Positions 1 through 5,527 of a stretch of DNA of 6,053 bases are shown piece by piece (within the stretch, counting starts at the first letter, position 1; the number at the start of each line of letters is the position of its first letter). Location of the stretch: the NCBI GenBank assembly GCA_937863945.1, contig CALMIB010000210.1, positions 1 to 6,053 on the forward strand. Direction: 5' to 3'. Position numbers and translations under genes: made by a program. The stretch is from an uncultured Longilinea sp. (GTDB taxonomy: Bacteria > Chloroflexota > Anaerolineae > Anaerolineales > Anaerolineaceae). Under the pieces are notes generated by a model. That model saw only the letters and a list, made by a program, of their open reading frames with translations, was not told where the DNA came from and did no database searches.

Positions 1-882
1 GGTGAAAATACCGCTCACACCCCACTCAATCAGGCGGCGCATGTCCTCTTCCTCGTTCACCGTCCACACCAGCACGTCATAGCCGGCCGCGCGCACCGCG
101 CGCACGGTTGCTTCATCGACGTACTTCAAGCCCGGGTTGTATGCCTGCGCGCCAGTTTCCTCCAGCAGCGCCACCGGATCCGCCACCGCCCGATCCACCA
201 GCGCCGCCGTCACCAGGTCCGGCTCGACTGCCTGAACCCGTTTGAGGTAATCATGGTTGAACGAAGAGATGATCACCCGGTTGAGCATATCCAGCTCTTT
301 GACCAGTTCCACGACCTTCTCCACCACAAAAGCATCGCCGGGCGTGTTGCTGGCATCCTTGATCTCGATGTTGACGCGCCAATTGTGATCGCGGGTGAAT
401 TCCAGCGCCTCGCGCAGCGTCGGGATGGGCGCGCCCTTGAAGCCGGCCTGTTCCGCGGCGCTGACCGCCCCGGCCTGGATCTGCTTGAAGGGGTCCTTCT
501 CAATAAACCAGCCGCCAAAGTCAAGCTGGCGGAGTTCAGCCAGCGTAAAGGTCCACACCGCCCACGGCTTGCGATTGGGGAACACCTGCACAGCGTTCGA
601 AGTGCGTTCCAGCGTGTCGTCGTGCAGCACCACCAGCTCGCCGTCCTGCGTCACAGCCACGTCCAGCTCCCACAGGTCGGCGCCCAACGCCAGGCCTTTC
701 TCGGCGGCCAGCAGGGTATTTTCCGGTGCCAGTGAACGCGCGCCACGGTGGGCAATGTTCAATATATTCATCGTCAGACTCTCCTCAAGCGGAGCCGGCG
801 GCTGCGTCGAAAGGGATGAACACGCGCTCATCAGTAGAATCGCTGCCAGCAGCACCGCGCTCAATACCGGGAATGCCTTCAT
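1..882 (-). CDS. ugpQ: Glycerophosphodiester phosphodiesterase, UgpQ-like lipoprotein (3' end beyond window)
   Basis: This enzyme hydrolyses glycerophosphodiesters to glycerol-3-phosphate and an alcohol. The 294 visible residues carry the GDPD signature: HRG at 45-47, ENT at 54-56, the metal-binding pair E72/D74 in WELDV, catalytic-type H87 in LHDD, E173/K175 in NIEIK, SSFNH at 206-210 and WTVN at 273-276. The reading frame is open at position 1, so only the last part of the TIM barrel is missing. Residues 1-21 form a lipoprotein signal: K2, a hydrophobic core and the lipobox MSAC with C21. I chose the ATG at 882 because of this signal and a GAGGGAG ribosome site at 898-892. It is the last visible gene of the ugp operon, 85 bases after ugpB. 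E. coli UgpQ is cytoplasmic, so a lipid-anchored form is a real difference. An internal ATG at 771 could give a cytoplasmic form. The family call is secure; the symbol rests on context. Confidence 0.95.
   Translation of the reverse strand, partial: MKAFPVLSAVLLAAILLMSACSSLSTQPPAPLEESLTMNILNIAHRGARSLAPENTLLAAEKGLALGADLWELDVAVTQDGELVVLHDDTLERTSNAVQVFPNRKPWAVWTFTLAELRQLDFGGWFIEKDPFKQIQAGAVSAAEQAGFKGAPIPTLREALEFTRDHNWRVNIEIKDASNTPGDAFVVEKVVELVKELDMLNRVIISSFNHDYLKRVQAVEPDLVTAALVDRAVADPVALLEETGAQAYNPGLKYVDEATVRAVRAAGYDVLVWTVNEEEDMRRLIEWGVSGIFT
781..786 (-). promoter_or_regulatory. Possible internal ribosome binding site inside the phosphodiesterase gene
   Basis: GAGGAG on the minus strand lies 9 bases before an in-frame ATG at 771 (codon 38). 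Starting there would give a protein beginning MNILNIAHRG, without signal peptide or lipobox but with the whole catalytic domain. The same bases encode Leu-Glu-Glu of the long form, so the match may be chance. Confidence 0.3.
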
Positions 883-891
883 TGTACCGTT

Positions 892-898
892 CTCCCTC
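892..898 (-). promoter_or_regulatory. Ribosome binding site of the phosphodiesterase gene
   Basis: GAGGGAG on the minus strand, 9 bases before the ATG at 882. It supports the long form with the lipoprotein signal peptide. Confidence 0.6.
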
Positions 899-907
899 AG
901 GAATGGA

Positions 908-942
908 AGGGGTGGCAACCCCAACGTGCAGTTACCACCCCT
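908..942 (-). promoter_or_regulatory. Intergenic hairpin between ugpB and the phosphodiesterase gene
   Basis: The arms 908-919 and 931-942 pair over 12 bases around an 11-base loop. In minus-strand RNA position 916/934 is a G-U wobble, while in plus-strand RNA it would be a C-A mismatch, so the structure suits the ugp transcript. No U-run follows, so it is not a classic intrinsic terminator. By analogy with hairpins after other binding-protein genes (malE-malF), it could protect the ugpB message from 3' decay or partly reduce readthrough into the phosphodiesterase gene. That role is inferred. Confidence 0.6.
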
Positions 943-967
943 CGCAAATTGCAACATCGGACTCGGA

Positions 968-2401
968 TTAGGGCTGGATACCCATGGAAACGTAATACTC
1001 ACTCAGCGACTGGGTCACAGCCTCGGCTGCCTTGTCCAGGATTTCCTGCGAGGTACCCTTGCCGGCCAACAGCTCTTCAATCGCAGTTTCAATCGTCTGG
1101 CGGGCGGTCGGGAACACGCCGATCAGGCCGCCCTGGGTCACGCGGTTGTTTGGCGCGATGTGCAGTTGATCAATGGCGGTCTGGAATTGCGGGTATTTGG
1201 CAACCCAATCCTTGGTTAACTGCTCATCATAGGCGGCCTTGCGAATGGGGAAGTAGCCGGACATCGTCTGCCAGTAGGATTGCTGAGCAGGCGATGCCTG
1301 GAACTTGATAAATTCCCAGGCGCAATCCTGCTCTTCCTGCGGGCGGTTGTTGATGATCCACAGCGAACCGCCGCCGATGATCGTGCCGGCGGTTTCGTAG
1401 GCGGCTTCGTTCGGGCGGGGCAGGTAAGCTGTGCCGACCTCGAACTTGCCGGCCACGCTGTCCATCACGCCGCGCAGCACGGCGGTCGAGTCGATGAACA
1501 TGGCCGTCTGGCCGGCGATGAAGGCATTGCGGGTGTCCACGGTCTTGCGGCCGTAGTTCGCCAGGATGCCCTCGTCCACCATCCTCTTCCACCAGTCGAA
1601 GATCGCCACGCCTTCGGGGCTGTTGAAGGTGGCCTCGGTGGCATAGCCGTCGCGGCCATTGTTGTTGTTAACGTAGTACCCGCCGGAAACGGCCAGGAAC
1701 TGCTCAAAGAACCAGCCGTAAATGGCGAATGCGCCGCCATACACGGTGGTCTTGTCGCCTTCCTTGGTGGTCAAAGCGCGGGCGGCTTCCTCAAACTCCA
1801 CGAAGGTGCGTGGGGGCTTTTCAGGATCCAGGCCGGCAGCCTTGAACAGGTCCTTGTTGTAGTAGAGCATGGGCGTGGAGGTGTTGAACGGCATCGAGTT
1901 GATCTTGCCGTCCACGGTGTAGTACGCCAACACGTTCGGTTCGAGGTCGCTCAGGTCGTAGCCCTCTTTGTCGATGAAATCCTGCACGGGGGTGATGACC
2001 TTCAGGTCAACCATCAGGCGCGTGCCGATGTCATAGAGCTGCACCACGGCGGGCGTGTCTTTGGACTGCAGGCCGGCTTTGAGCTTGTTCAGCGAGTCAT
2101 CGTACGAACCCTGGTAGATCGGTTCAACGTAGCATTTATCCTGCGAGGCGTTGAACTCATTGGCCATGGTCGGGATGGCCTTACCGCCAATGTCGCCAGC
2201 CATCGAGTGCCAGAAGGCAATCTTGACCGCGTCGGCGCTCTTGGGCGGAGCGATGGTCGCAGTCGGGTTGGTCACGGCAGTGGCAGCCGGAGGCTGGGTC
2301 GCGGCGGATGCCGGTGCCTGGGTGGCGGCCGGCGCACAGGCTGCCAGGACCATGCTCAGCACGGTCAGGACAGCCATCAGGGCAAACAACGAACGTTTCA
2401 T
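968..2401 (-). CDS. ugpB: Glycerol-3-phosphate/glycerophosphodiester ABC transporter, substrate-binding lipoprotein UgpB
   Basis: This 477-residue protein captures glycerol-3-phosphate or a glycerophosphodiester outside the membrane and delivers it to UgpA/UgpE. Residues 1-22 are a lipoprotein signal ending in LAAC (C22), followed by an Ala/Pro/Thr-rich linker to about 52. The mature part follows E. coli UgpB closely as I recall it: FWHSMAG at 63-69, YQGSY at 96-100, PFNTSTP at 171-177 then YYNKD, IIGGGSLW at 341-348 and SGYFPI at 381-386. Likely ligand contacts, by remembered alignment, are Y100, D124, S175, S305, Y383 and R434, matching E. coli Y65, E89, S144, S270, Y346 and R397. D124 is Glu in E. 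coli. I chose the ATG at 2401 because it begins the signal peptide and follows a strong GAGGAGG 5 bases upstream; an in-frame TTG at 2440 would spoil the signal. It sits third in the operon, 54 bases after ugpE. A related sugar-phosphate substrate cannot be excluded. Confidence 0.95.
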   Translation of the reverse strand: MKRSLFALMAVLTVLSMVLAACAPAATQAPASAATQPPAATAVTNPTATIAPPKSADAVKIAFWHSMAGDIGGKAIPTMANEFNASQDKCYVEPIYQGSYDDSLNKLKAGLQSKDTPAVVQLYDIGTRLMVDLKVITPVQDFIDKEGYDLSDLEPNVLAYYTVDGKINSMPFNTSTPMLYYNKDLFKAAGLDPEKPPRTFVEFEEAARALTTKEGDKTTVYGGAFAIYGWFFEQFLAVSGGYYVNNNNGRDGYATEATFNSPEGVAIFDWWKRMVDEGILANYGRKTVDTRNAFIAGQTAMFIDSTAVLRGVMDSVAGKFEVGTAYLPRPNEAAYETAGTIIGGGSLWIINNRPQEEQDCAWEFIKFQASPAQQSYWQTMSGYFPIRKAAYDEQLTKDWVAKYPQFQTAIDQLHIAPNNRVTQGGLIGVFPTARQTIETAIEELLAGKGTSQEILDKAAEAVTQSLSEYYVSMGIQP

Positions 2402-2406
2402 TTCAT

Positions 2407-2413
2407 CCTCCTC
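2407..2413 (-). promoter_or_regulatory. Strong ribosome binding site of ugpB
   Basis: GAGGAGG on the minus strand, 5 bases before the ATG at 2401. It is much stronger than the sites before ugpA and ugpE, which fits a binding protein made in excess over its permeases. It decides the ugpB start. Confidence 0.8.
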
Positions 2414-2455
2414 AAAATGGTGGAGTGGAACGGTTTGCAAGCACGCCGGTGAAGG

Positions 2456-3295
2456 TCAGCCTTTGACTGCCCCGGCGGTCAGGCCACGGATGAGCTGGCG
2501 GTTGCTGAAGATGAACAGCAGGAAAGTCGGAATCAGGATGATCACCACGCCGGCCAGCACGGTGTTGAACATCAGGCGTTCCTCGTCCTGCAGCAGCGCG
2601 ATGCCAATCTGCACGGTGCGCATGGATTCATCGTTGGTGATCAACAGCGGCCACAGGTACTGGTTGTAGGTTTGCAGGAAGGAATATACAGCCAGGGTGC
2701 CCAGCGCCGGGCGCGCCAGCGGCACGACGATGGTGGTGAGAAAGCGGAAATTGCTGCAGCCGTCCATCACGGCGGCATCGTACAGGTCGCGCGGGATCTT
2801 CAGGAAGAATTGCCGCAGCAGGAAAGTTCCAAAGCCGGTCGCCAGGAAGGGCACCGCCAGGCCCTGGAAGGTATCCGTCCAACCCAGTTGCTTGATAGTC
2901 AGGTAGTTGGGGATGATGGTCGCTTCCCAGGGGATCATCATGGTTGCCATGAACACCAAAAAGAAGAAATTACGACCTTTGAAGTTCAGAAAGGCAAAGG
3001 CATAGGCGGCCAGACTGGCGGTGATCAACTGCCCGATCATTACCAGTAATGATTGGATGATGCTGTTCAACAGGTAACGCGGCAGCGGCGCCTGCTCGAG
3101 CGCGCGGGTAAAATTCGCCAGGTTCAATGAACTGGGGAACAACCGCGGCGGATACTGGGCCACCTCGGTATCCTTGAGCAGGCTGATGTTCACGGCCGAA
3201 TAGATCGGGTAGATCACAATGAGCGCCGCGATGATCATGACAGCGTATGCCAGGATGGCCAGCAACCTTTTGCGCAGGAGATGAGATTGGTTCAT
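2456..3295 (-). CDS. ugpE: Glycerol-3-phosphate ABC transporter permease UgpE
   Basis: One of two membrane subunits forming the translocation channel with UgpA. It has 279 residues, the usual MalG/UgpE length, and about six hydrophobic segments. The first, near residues 11-32, ends in IYPIY. The EAA loop that docks on the ATPase is at about 172-192 (YDAAVMDGC, then VVPL), with Asp in place of the usual first Glu and Cys after the conserved DG. UgpE-like features are RQFFLKIP at 161-168, the segment QYLWPLLITNDES at 212-224, and the C-terminus LTAGAVKG. Its ATG overlaps the ugpA stop in ATGA (3295-3292), which points to translational coupling; the ribosome site is weak (AAAGG about 10 bases upstream). 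The family (binding-protein-dependent permease, carbohydrate uptake type 1) is certain. The substrate is inferred from ugpB and the phosphodiesterase. Confidence 0.93.
   Translation of the reverse strand: MNQSHLLRKRLLAILAYAVMIIAALIVIYPIYSAVNISLLKDTEVAQYPPRLFPSSLNLANFTRALEQAPLPRYLLNSIIQSLLVMIGQLITASLAAYAFAFLNFKGRNFFFLVFMATMMIPWEATIIPNYLTIKQLGWTDTFQGLAVPFLATGFGTFLLRQFFLKIPRDLYDAAVMDGCSNFRFLTTIVVPLARPALGTLAVYSFLQTYNQYLWPLLITNDESMRTVQIGIALLQDEERLMFNTVLAGVVIILIPTFLLFIFSNRQLIRGLTAGAVKG
3292..3295 (-). other. ATGA stop/start overlap of ugpA and ugpE
   Basis: The ugpE ATG (3295-3293) and ugpA TGA (3294-3292) share bases. This arrangement usually couples translation of the two permeases in equal amounts. 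Confidence 0.85.
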
Positions 3296-4236
3296 TCGTA
3301 GAATACCTTTCTCTCGACCACGGTGAACTGGAAGATCGTCAACCCCAGCATGATCAGGAACAGCATGATCGATTGCGCCGCGGCAAAGCCGTATTGCCCG
3401 TTGAAGTAGAATTCTCGGTAAATTGAATACACCAGCAGGTTGGTCGATTCGAGCGGCCCGCCGCTGGTCATGATGTGAATGGGGGTGAAAGTCTGAAACG
3501 CCGCCAGCACATCCACGATCAACAGGAAGAAGAAAGTGGACGACAGGAAAGGCAGGGTGATATGCACAAAACGGCTCCAGCCGTTGGCCCCATCAATCAT
3601 CGCGGACTCGTACAATTCATCCGGGATACTCTGCATGGCCGCCAGCAGAATAACGGTGTTGAGGCCCAACTGCAACCACACCGAAACCAGTGAAACTGCC
3701 GGCAGCGCGCTGCTTTCGCTGACCAACCAGGGAATCGGCGTGATGCCGATCAGCTCCAGCAGGTAATTGATGCTGCCAATCGACGGGTGATACAGGTACA
3801 TGAACATCAACGACGCTGTCGCACCGGATACCGCGATGGACAGGGAAAAAATGATCCGAAAAATCGAAATGAAACGCAAGCGCAAATTGGCCAACGACGC
3901 CAGAATCAATGCCAGCAACAGCGTGGTGGGCACTGTATACAGAACGAAGGTCAGCGAGCGCATCAGGCTGTTCATAAAAACCGGCGTGGCAAACAGTTTT
4001 TTATACTGCATCAGGCCAACAAACATGGCCGGGCGGCCAATTGGATCGGTGATGTAGCTGCTGAGCCAGAAGGTACGCACCAGCGGAATGAAAATAAAAA
4101 CCAGAAAGATGATCAACGATGGAGCCAGGTAGCCCAACGCCAGGAAAAATGTCCGCACCTGCCTTTTTTGCGGCCCGCTGAGGCCTCGCCGGCGGGCGGA
4201 CTGAACCAGGGGAGCATCAACACTTGGAGAATTCAT
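3292..4236 (-). CDS. ugpA: Glycerol-3-phosphate ABC transporter permease UgpA
   Basis: This is the first gene of the operon and the partner permease of UgpE. It has 314 residues: a basic cytoplasmic N-terminus (about 1-28, with RRR and QKRQ), then about six membrane segments, the first near 30-53 (LGYLAPSLIIF). This is the MalF/UgpA layout without MalF's large extra loop. The EAA loop is at about 209-229 (YESAMIDGAN, then ITLP), with D215, G216 and A217 conserved. It is followed by TSGGP at 257-261, a run common in this permease class, and YREFYFNGQYGFAAA at 273-287. The ATG at 4236 is the only good start: an in-frame stop lies nine codons upstream with no start codon between. The ribosome site is weak (GACAGG-like). 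A predicted promoter lies about 130 bases upstream. Substrate is inferred from the neighbours. Confidence 0.93.
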   Translation of the reverse strand: MNSPSVDAPLVQSARRRGLSGPQKRQVRTFFLALGYLAPSLIIFLVFIFIPLVRTFWLSSYITDPIGRPAMFVGLMQYKKLFATPVFMNSLMRSLTFVLYTVPTTLLLALILASLANLRLRFISIFRIIFSLSIAVSGATASLMFMYLYHPSIGSINYLLELIGITPIPWLVSESSALPAVSLVSVWLQLGLNTVILLAAMQSIPDELYESAMIDGANGWSRFVHITLPFLSSTFFFLLIVDVLAAFQTFTPIHIMTSGGPLESTNLLVYSIYREFYFNGQYGFAAAQSIMLFLIMLGLTIFQFTVVERKVFYE

Positions 4237-4365
4237 GCGTTTTCGCCTGTCTCTATGAGGAATTCACAAATTATTTAATTGATCAGGGGATAGGTCGATC
4301 CGTCTTGAACAAACCTGAGTACCATTCATTGACAGAATGCACAGTATTTTTTTACAACACACATA

Positions 4366-4394
4366 AGTGTAGAAAAAACCGCCCCATTCGTCAA
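4366..4394 (-). promoter_or_regulatory. Predicted sigma70-type promoter of the ugp operon
   Basis: On the minus strand the -35 box is TTGACG (4394-4389, 5 of 6 consensus bases) and the -10 box is TACACT (4371-4366, 4 of 6), with an exact 17-base spacer. Transcription would start near 4359, giving a leader of about 120 bases before ugpA. An imperfect palindrome at 4359-4370 (ACACATAAGTGT, one mismatched pair) overlaps the -10 box and start point and could be an operator. Confidence 0.55.
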
Positions 4395-4409
4395 GCGGAA
4401 ATTCCTATT

Positions 4410-4423
4410 AATTTGATCAAATT
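4410..4423. promoter_or_regulatory. Perfect 14-bp palindrome, candidate regulator binding site
   Basis: AATTTGATCAAATT is a complete palindrome, 16 bases upstream of the -35 box of the ugp promoter and 60 bases from the -35 box of the rightward promoter. Its position suits an activator of the ugp operon or a shared regulator. Its core TTGATCA occurs again at 4279-4285, inside the ugp leader. The regulator is unknown. Confidence 0.4.
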
Positions 4424-4469
4424 TTTAAGGTTTTAACCGGCGCGAGTGTAAAGACATTTTATTCAGAAG

Positions 4470-4501
4470 CCCGACCTGGATGGTTGTAACTCCCGGTCGG
4501 G
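4470..4501. repeat. Inverted repeat overlapping the rightward promoter
   Basis: CCCGACC at 4470-4476 pairs with GGTCGGG at 4495-4501. After one mismatch the pairing continues for three more bases (4478-4480 with 4491-4493), leaving a 10-base loop. It brackets the -35 box of the rightward promoter, and its right arm lies in the spacer. It could be an operator. Neither side has a proper U-run, so a terminator is less likely. Confidence 0.5.
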
Positions 4502-4512
4502 TAGGTTATACT
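4484..4512 (+). promoter_or_regulatory. Predicted rightward sigma70-type promoter
   Basis: The -35 box TTGTAA (4484-4489, 4 of 6 consensus bases) and the -10 box TATACT (4507-4512, 5 of 6) are separated by exactly 17 bases. Transcription would begin near 4519, ahead of the short ORF at 4553 and the two-TM gene at 4737. Confidence 0.5.
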
Positions 4513-4552
4513 CTTTTCAGTAAATCCCATTGCCTATCAACCGGGATAGCCT

Positions 4553-4750
4553 ATGTTAATCCCCTCCAGCCACGCTCGAGCAGACATATTCCTGCAACAA
4601 GCTCAGAATCTCCTGTTGGATCTGGAAAGCAGCTACCAGTTCTGCGCACTGTTCACCAACCTGGCCAACCCCACCTCCAACGATATCTACCAACAGATCG
4701 GGGATCGACCTGCGGCCGAATTCAACGAGTACCGCTTTGAAAATCATTGA
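4553..4750 (+). pseudogene. Remnant of a GNAT-family acetyltransferase (C-terminal end only)
   Basis: The 65-codon ORF contains CALFTNLANPTSNDIYQQIG at residues 31-50, then RPAAEFNEYRFE. I recognise this as the last part of GNAT acetyltransferases, whose ends typically read like LFTDLANPTSN-IYQ-IGYRPV--F-EYRF. Residues 8-24 would match the helix before it. The N-terminal part with the acetyl-CoA binding motif (R/Q-x-x-G-x-G/A) is absent, and I saw no trace of it in other frames just upstream. The normally conserved Tyr after IG is Asp (D51). The region upstream is a promoter and AT-rich DNA, so the gene seems to have lost its front by deletion. Its stop overlaps the TTG start of the next gene by 14 bases, and its ribosome site is poor. 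It may still be transcribed, or even serve as a short leader ORF, but catalysis is not expected. Confidence 0.65.
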
Positions 4751-5509
4751 ATCCACCCCCACCACCCTTGCGCTGCGGCGCACCCCCATCCTGATATGGC
4801 TTATCTGCCTGTCCGCACTGGTGATGGGCATTGTGTTGACGCTGATCCTGGGCAAGCAGTACGTGTTGGAATGCCAGCGCCTGGGCAGCGGCGGCACCTG
4901 CCAGTTGGCCGCCCGCAACCTGTTTGGCAGCGGCCGGGTGCAAACCTTCCCGCTCAGCGATCTGCAGGGTGCGGCGGTGGAGATTTCAGAAGACAGCGAA
5001 GGCGACGACACCTACCGGGTATCCCTGCGCATCAATGGCGAAACCAACCGCTCAGCCCGGTATATTCCTCGGGCTTTTCGAAAAAAGACGCACTGGCGCA
5101 AAGCATCAACAGCTTCATCAGCGATTCGCGCCAACCCGGCCTGTCAGTGCGCCAGGACGAGCGTTTCCTGGGCATGTTGGCCGGCGGCATTTGCGCCCTC
5201 ACCGCGCTTGCGCTGGCGGCCTTCCTGGGCCAGGTGGTCACGCTGCGGCTCGACCGCTCCACCGGCACGGTCACGCTCAAGCGCATGGGCCTGCTGGGCG
5301 TGCGTGAAGGCGAATACCTGCTCAGCGATTTTACCGATGCCGTGCTGGAACACGGTGAAAACACCAGCCGCATCGCTCTGGTGACCCGCGATGGCGGCCA
5401 CCTACCGTTGACCACCGAATTCACCAGCGGCTCGCGCGGCAAAGAGGCCATTGCCGCAACAATCCGCGCATTTTTGAAGCCGGGAAGCGCTCTAACTCCG
5501 CTCGAATAA
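4737..5509 (+). pseudogene. Two-TM membrane protein with two related extramembrane repeats, frameshifted
   Basis: I do not recognise a named gene. In the first frame (TTG at 4737) the protein has one membrane segment (about 18-39), then a soluble part ending RVSLRINGET (94-103). The rest is in the -1 frame: YSSGFSKKDALAQSINSFI, a second membrane segment (about 144-164), and a second soluble part to the TAA at 5507-5509. Adding one base gives 257 residues. The soluble parts are related: residues 101-128 of the repaired protein align without gaps to 220-247 (PLSPVYSSG with PLTTEFTSG; F127 with F246). I associate this layout with small PH-like membrane proteins of cyanobacteria and Chloroflexota, but that is memory, not a search. 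Left unrepaired, translation stops at 5384 after 215 residues. The TTG start is a best guess; the ribosome site is weak. The cause may be a real mutation, a sequencing error, or less likely programmed frameshifting. Confidence 0.75.
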
Positions 5510-5527
5510 CCCACGGAAAATCCTGCC

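Larger units (their letters stand above)
4237..4552. promoter_or_regulatory. Divergent intergenic control region
   Basis: This 316-base stretch is clearly richer in A+T than the flanking genes and separates the leftward ugp operon from the rightward genes. No credible protein is encoded here; the short ORFs have no recognisable content. It contains a promoter in each direction, a perfect palindrome, an inverted repeat inside the rightward promoter, and an untranslated ugp leader of roughly 120 bases. The individual sites are listed separately. Confidence 0.75.

Noticed and set aside
395..1219. Plus-strand open frame of 274 codons opposite the phosphodiesterase
   Set aside because: It lies over the complete GDPD motif set on the minus strand and spans the intergenic hairpin. 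It has no recognisable content.
2402..2440. Upstream TTG start for ugpB adding 13 residues
   Set aside because: It would put an acidic stretch (HHFEEDE) before the signal peptide, and the strong GAGGAGG site points to the ATG at 2401.
1280..2452. Long plus-strand open frame (390 codons) opposite ugpB
   Set aside because: It is antisense to a certain ugpB. Its composition (rich in G, V, H, R) is that of a shadow of GC-rich codons and no motif is seen.
4323..4339. CATTC/GAATG inverted repeat in the ugp leader
   Set aside because: The arms are only five bases with a seven-base gap, too weak to call a site.
4329..4356. Perfect TTGACA on the plus strand as a second rightward promoter
   Set aside because: No acceptable -10 box lies 16-18 bases downstream; the sequence there is TTTACA-like and matches poorly.
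4470..4520. Inverted repeat read as a rho-independent terminator
   Set aside because: It is not followed by a U-run on either strand, no gene ends next to it, and it overlaps a good promoter.
4556..5011. Minus-strand open frame of 151 codons over the GNAT remnant and two-TM gene
   Set aside because: The plus strand carries recognisable sequence (GNAT tail, TM segment, repeat) throughout, so this is a shadow.
4796..5045. Start of the second frame (MAYLPVRTG...) as the true N-terminus of the two-TM protein
   Set aside because: It has no membrane segment or repeat-like sequence until about 5045. The other frame encodes the first TM segment and the first half of the repeat.
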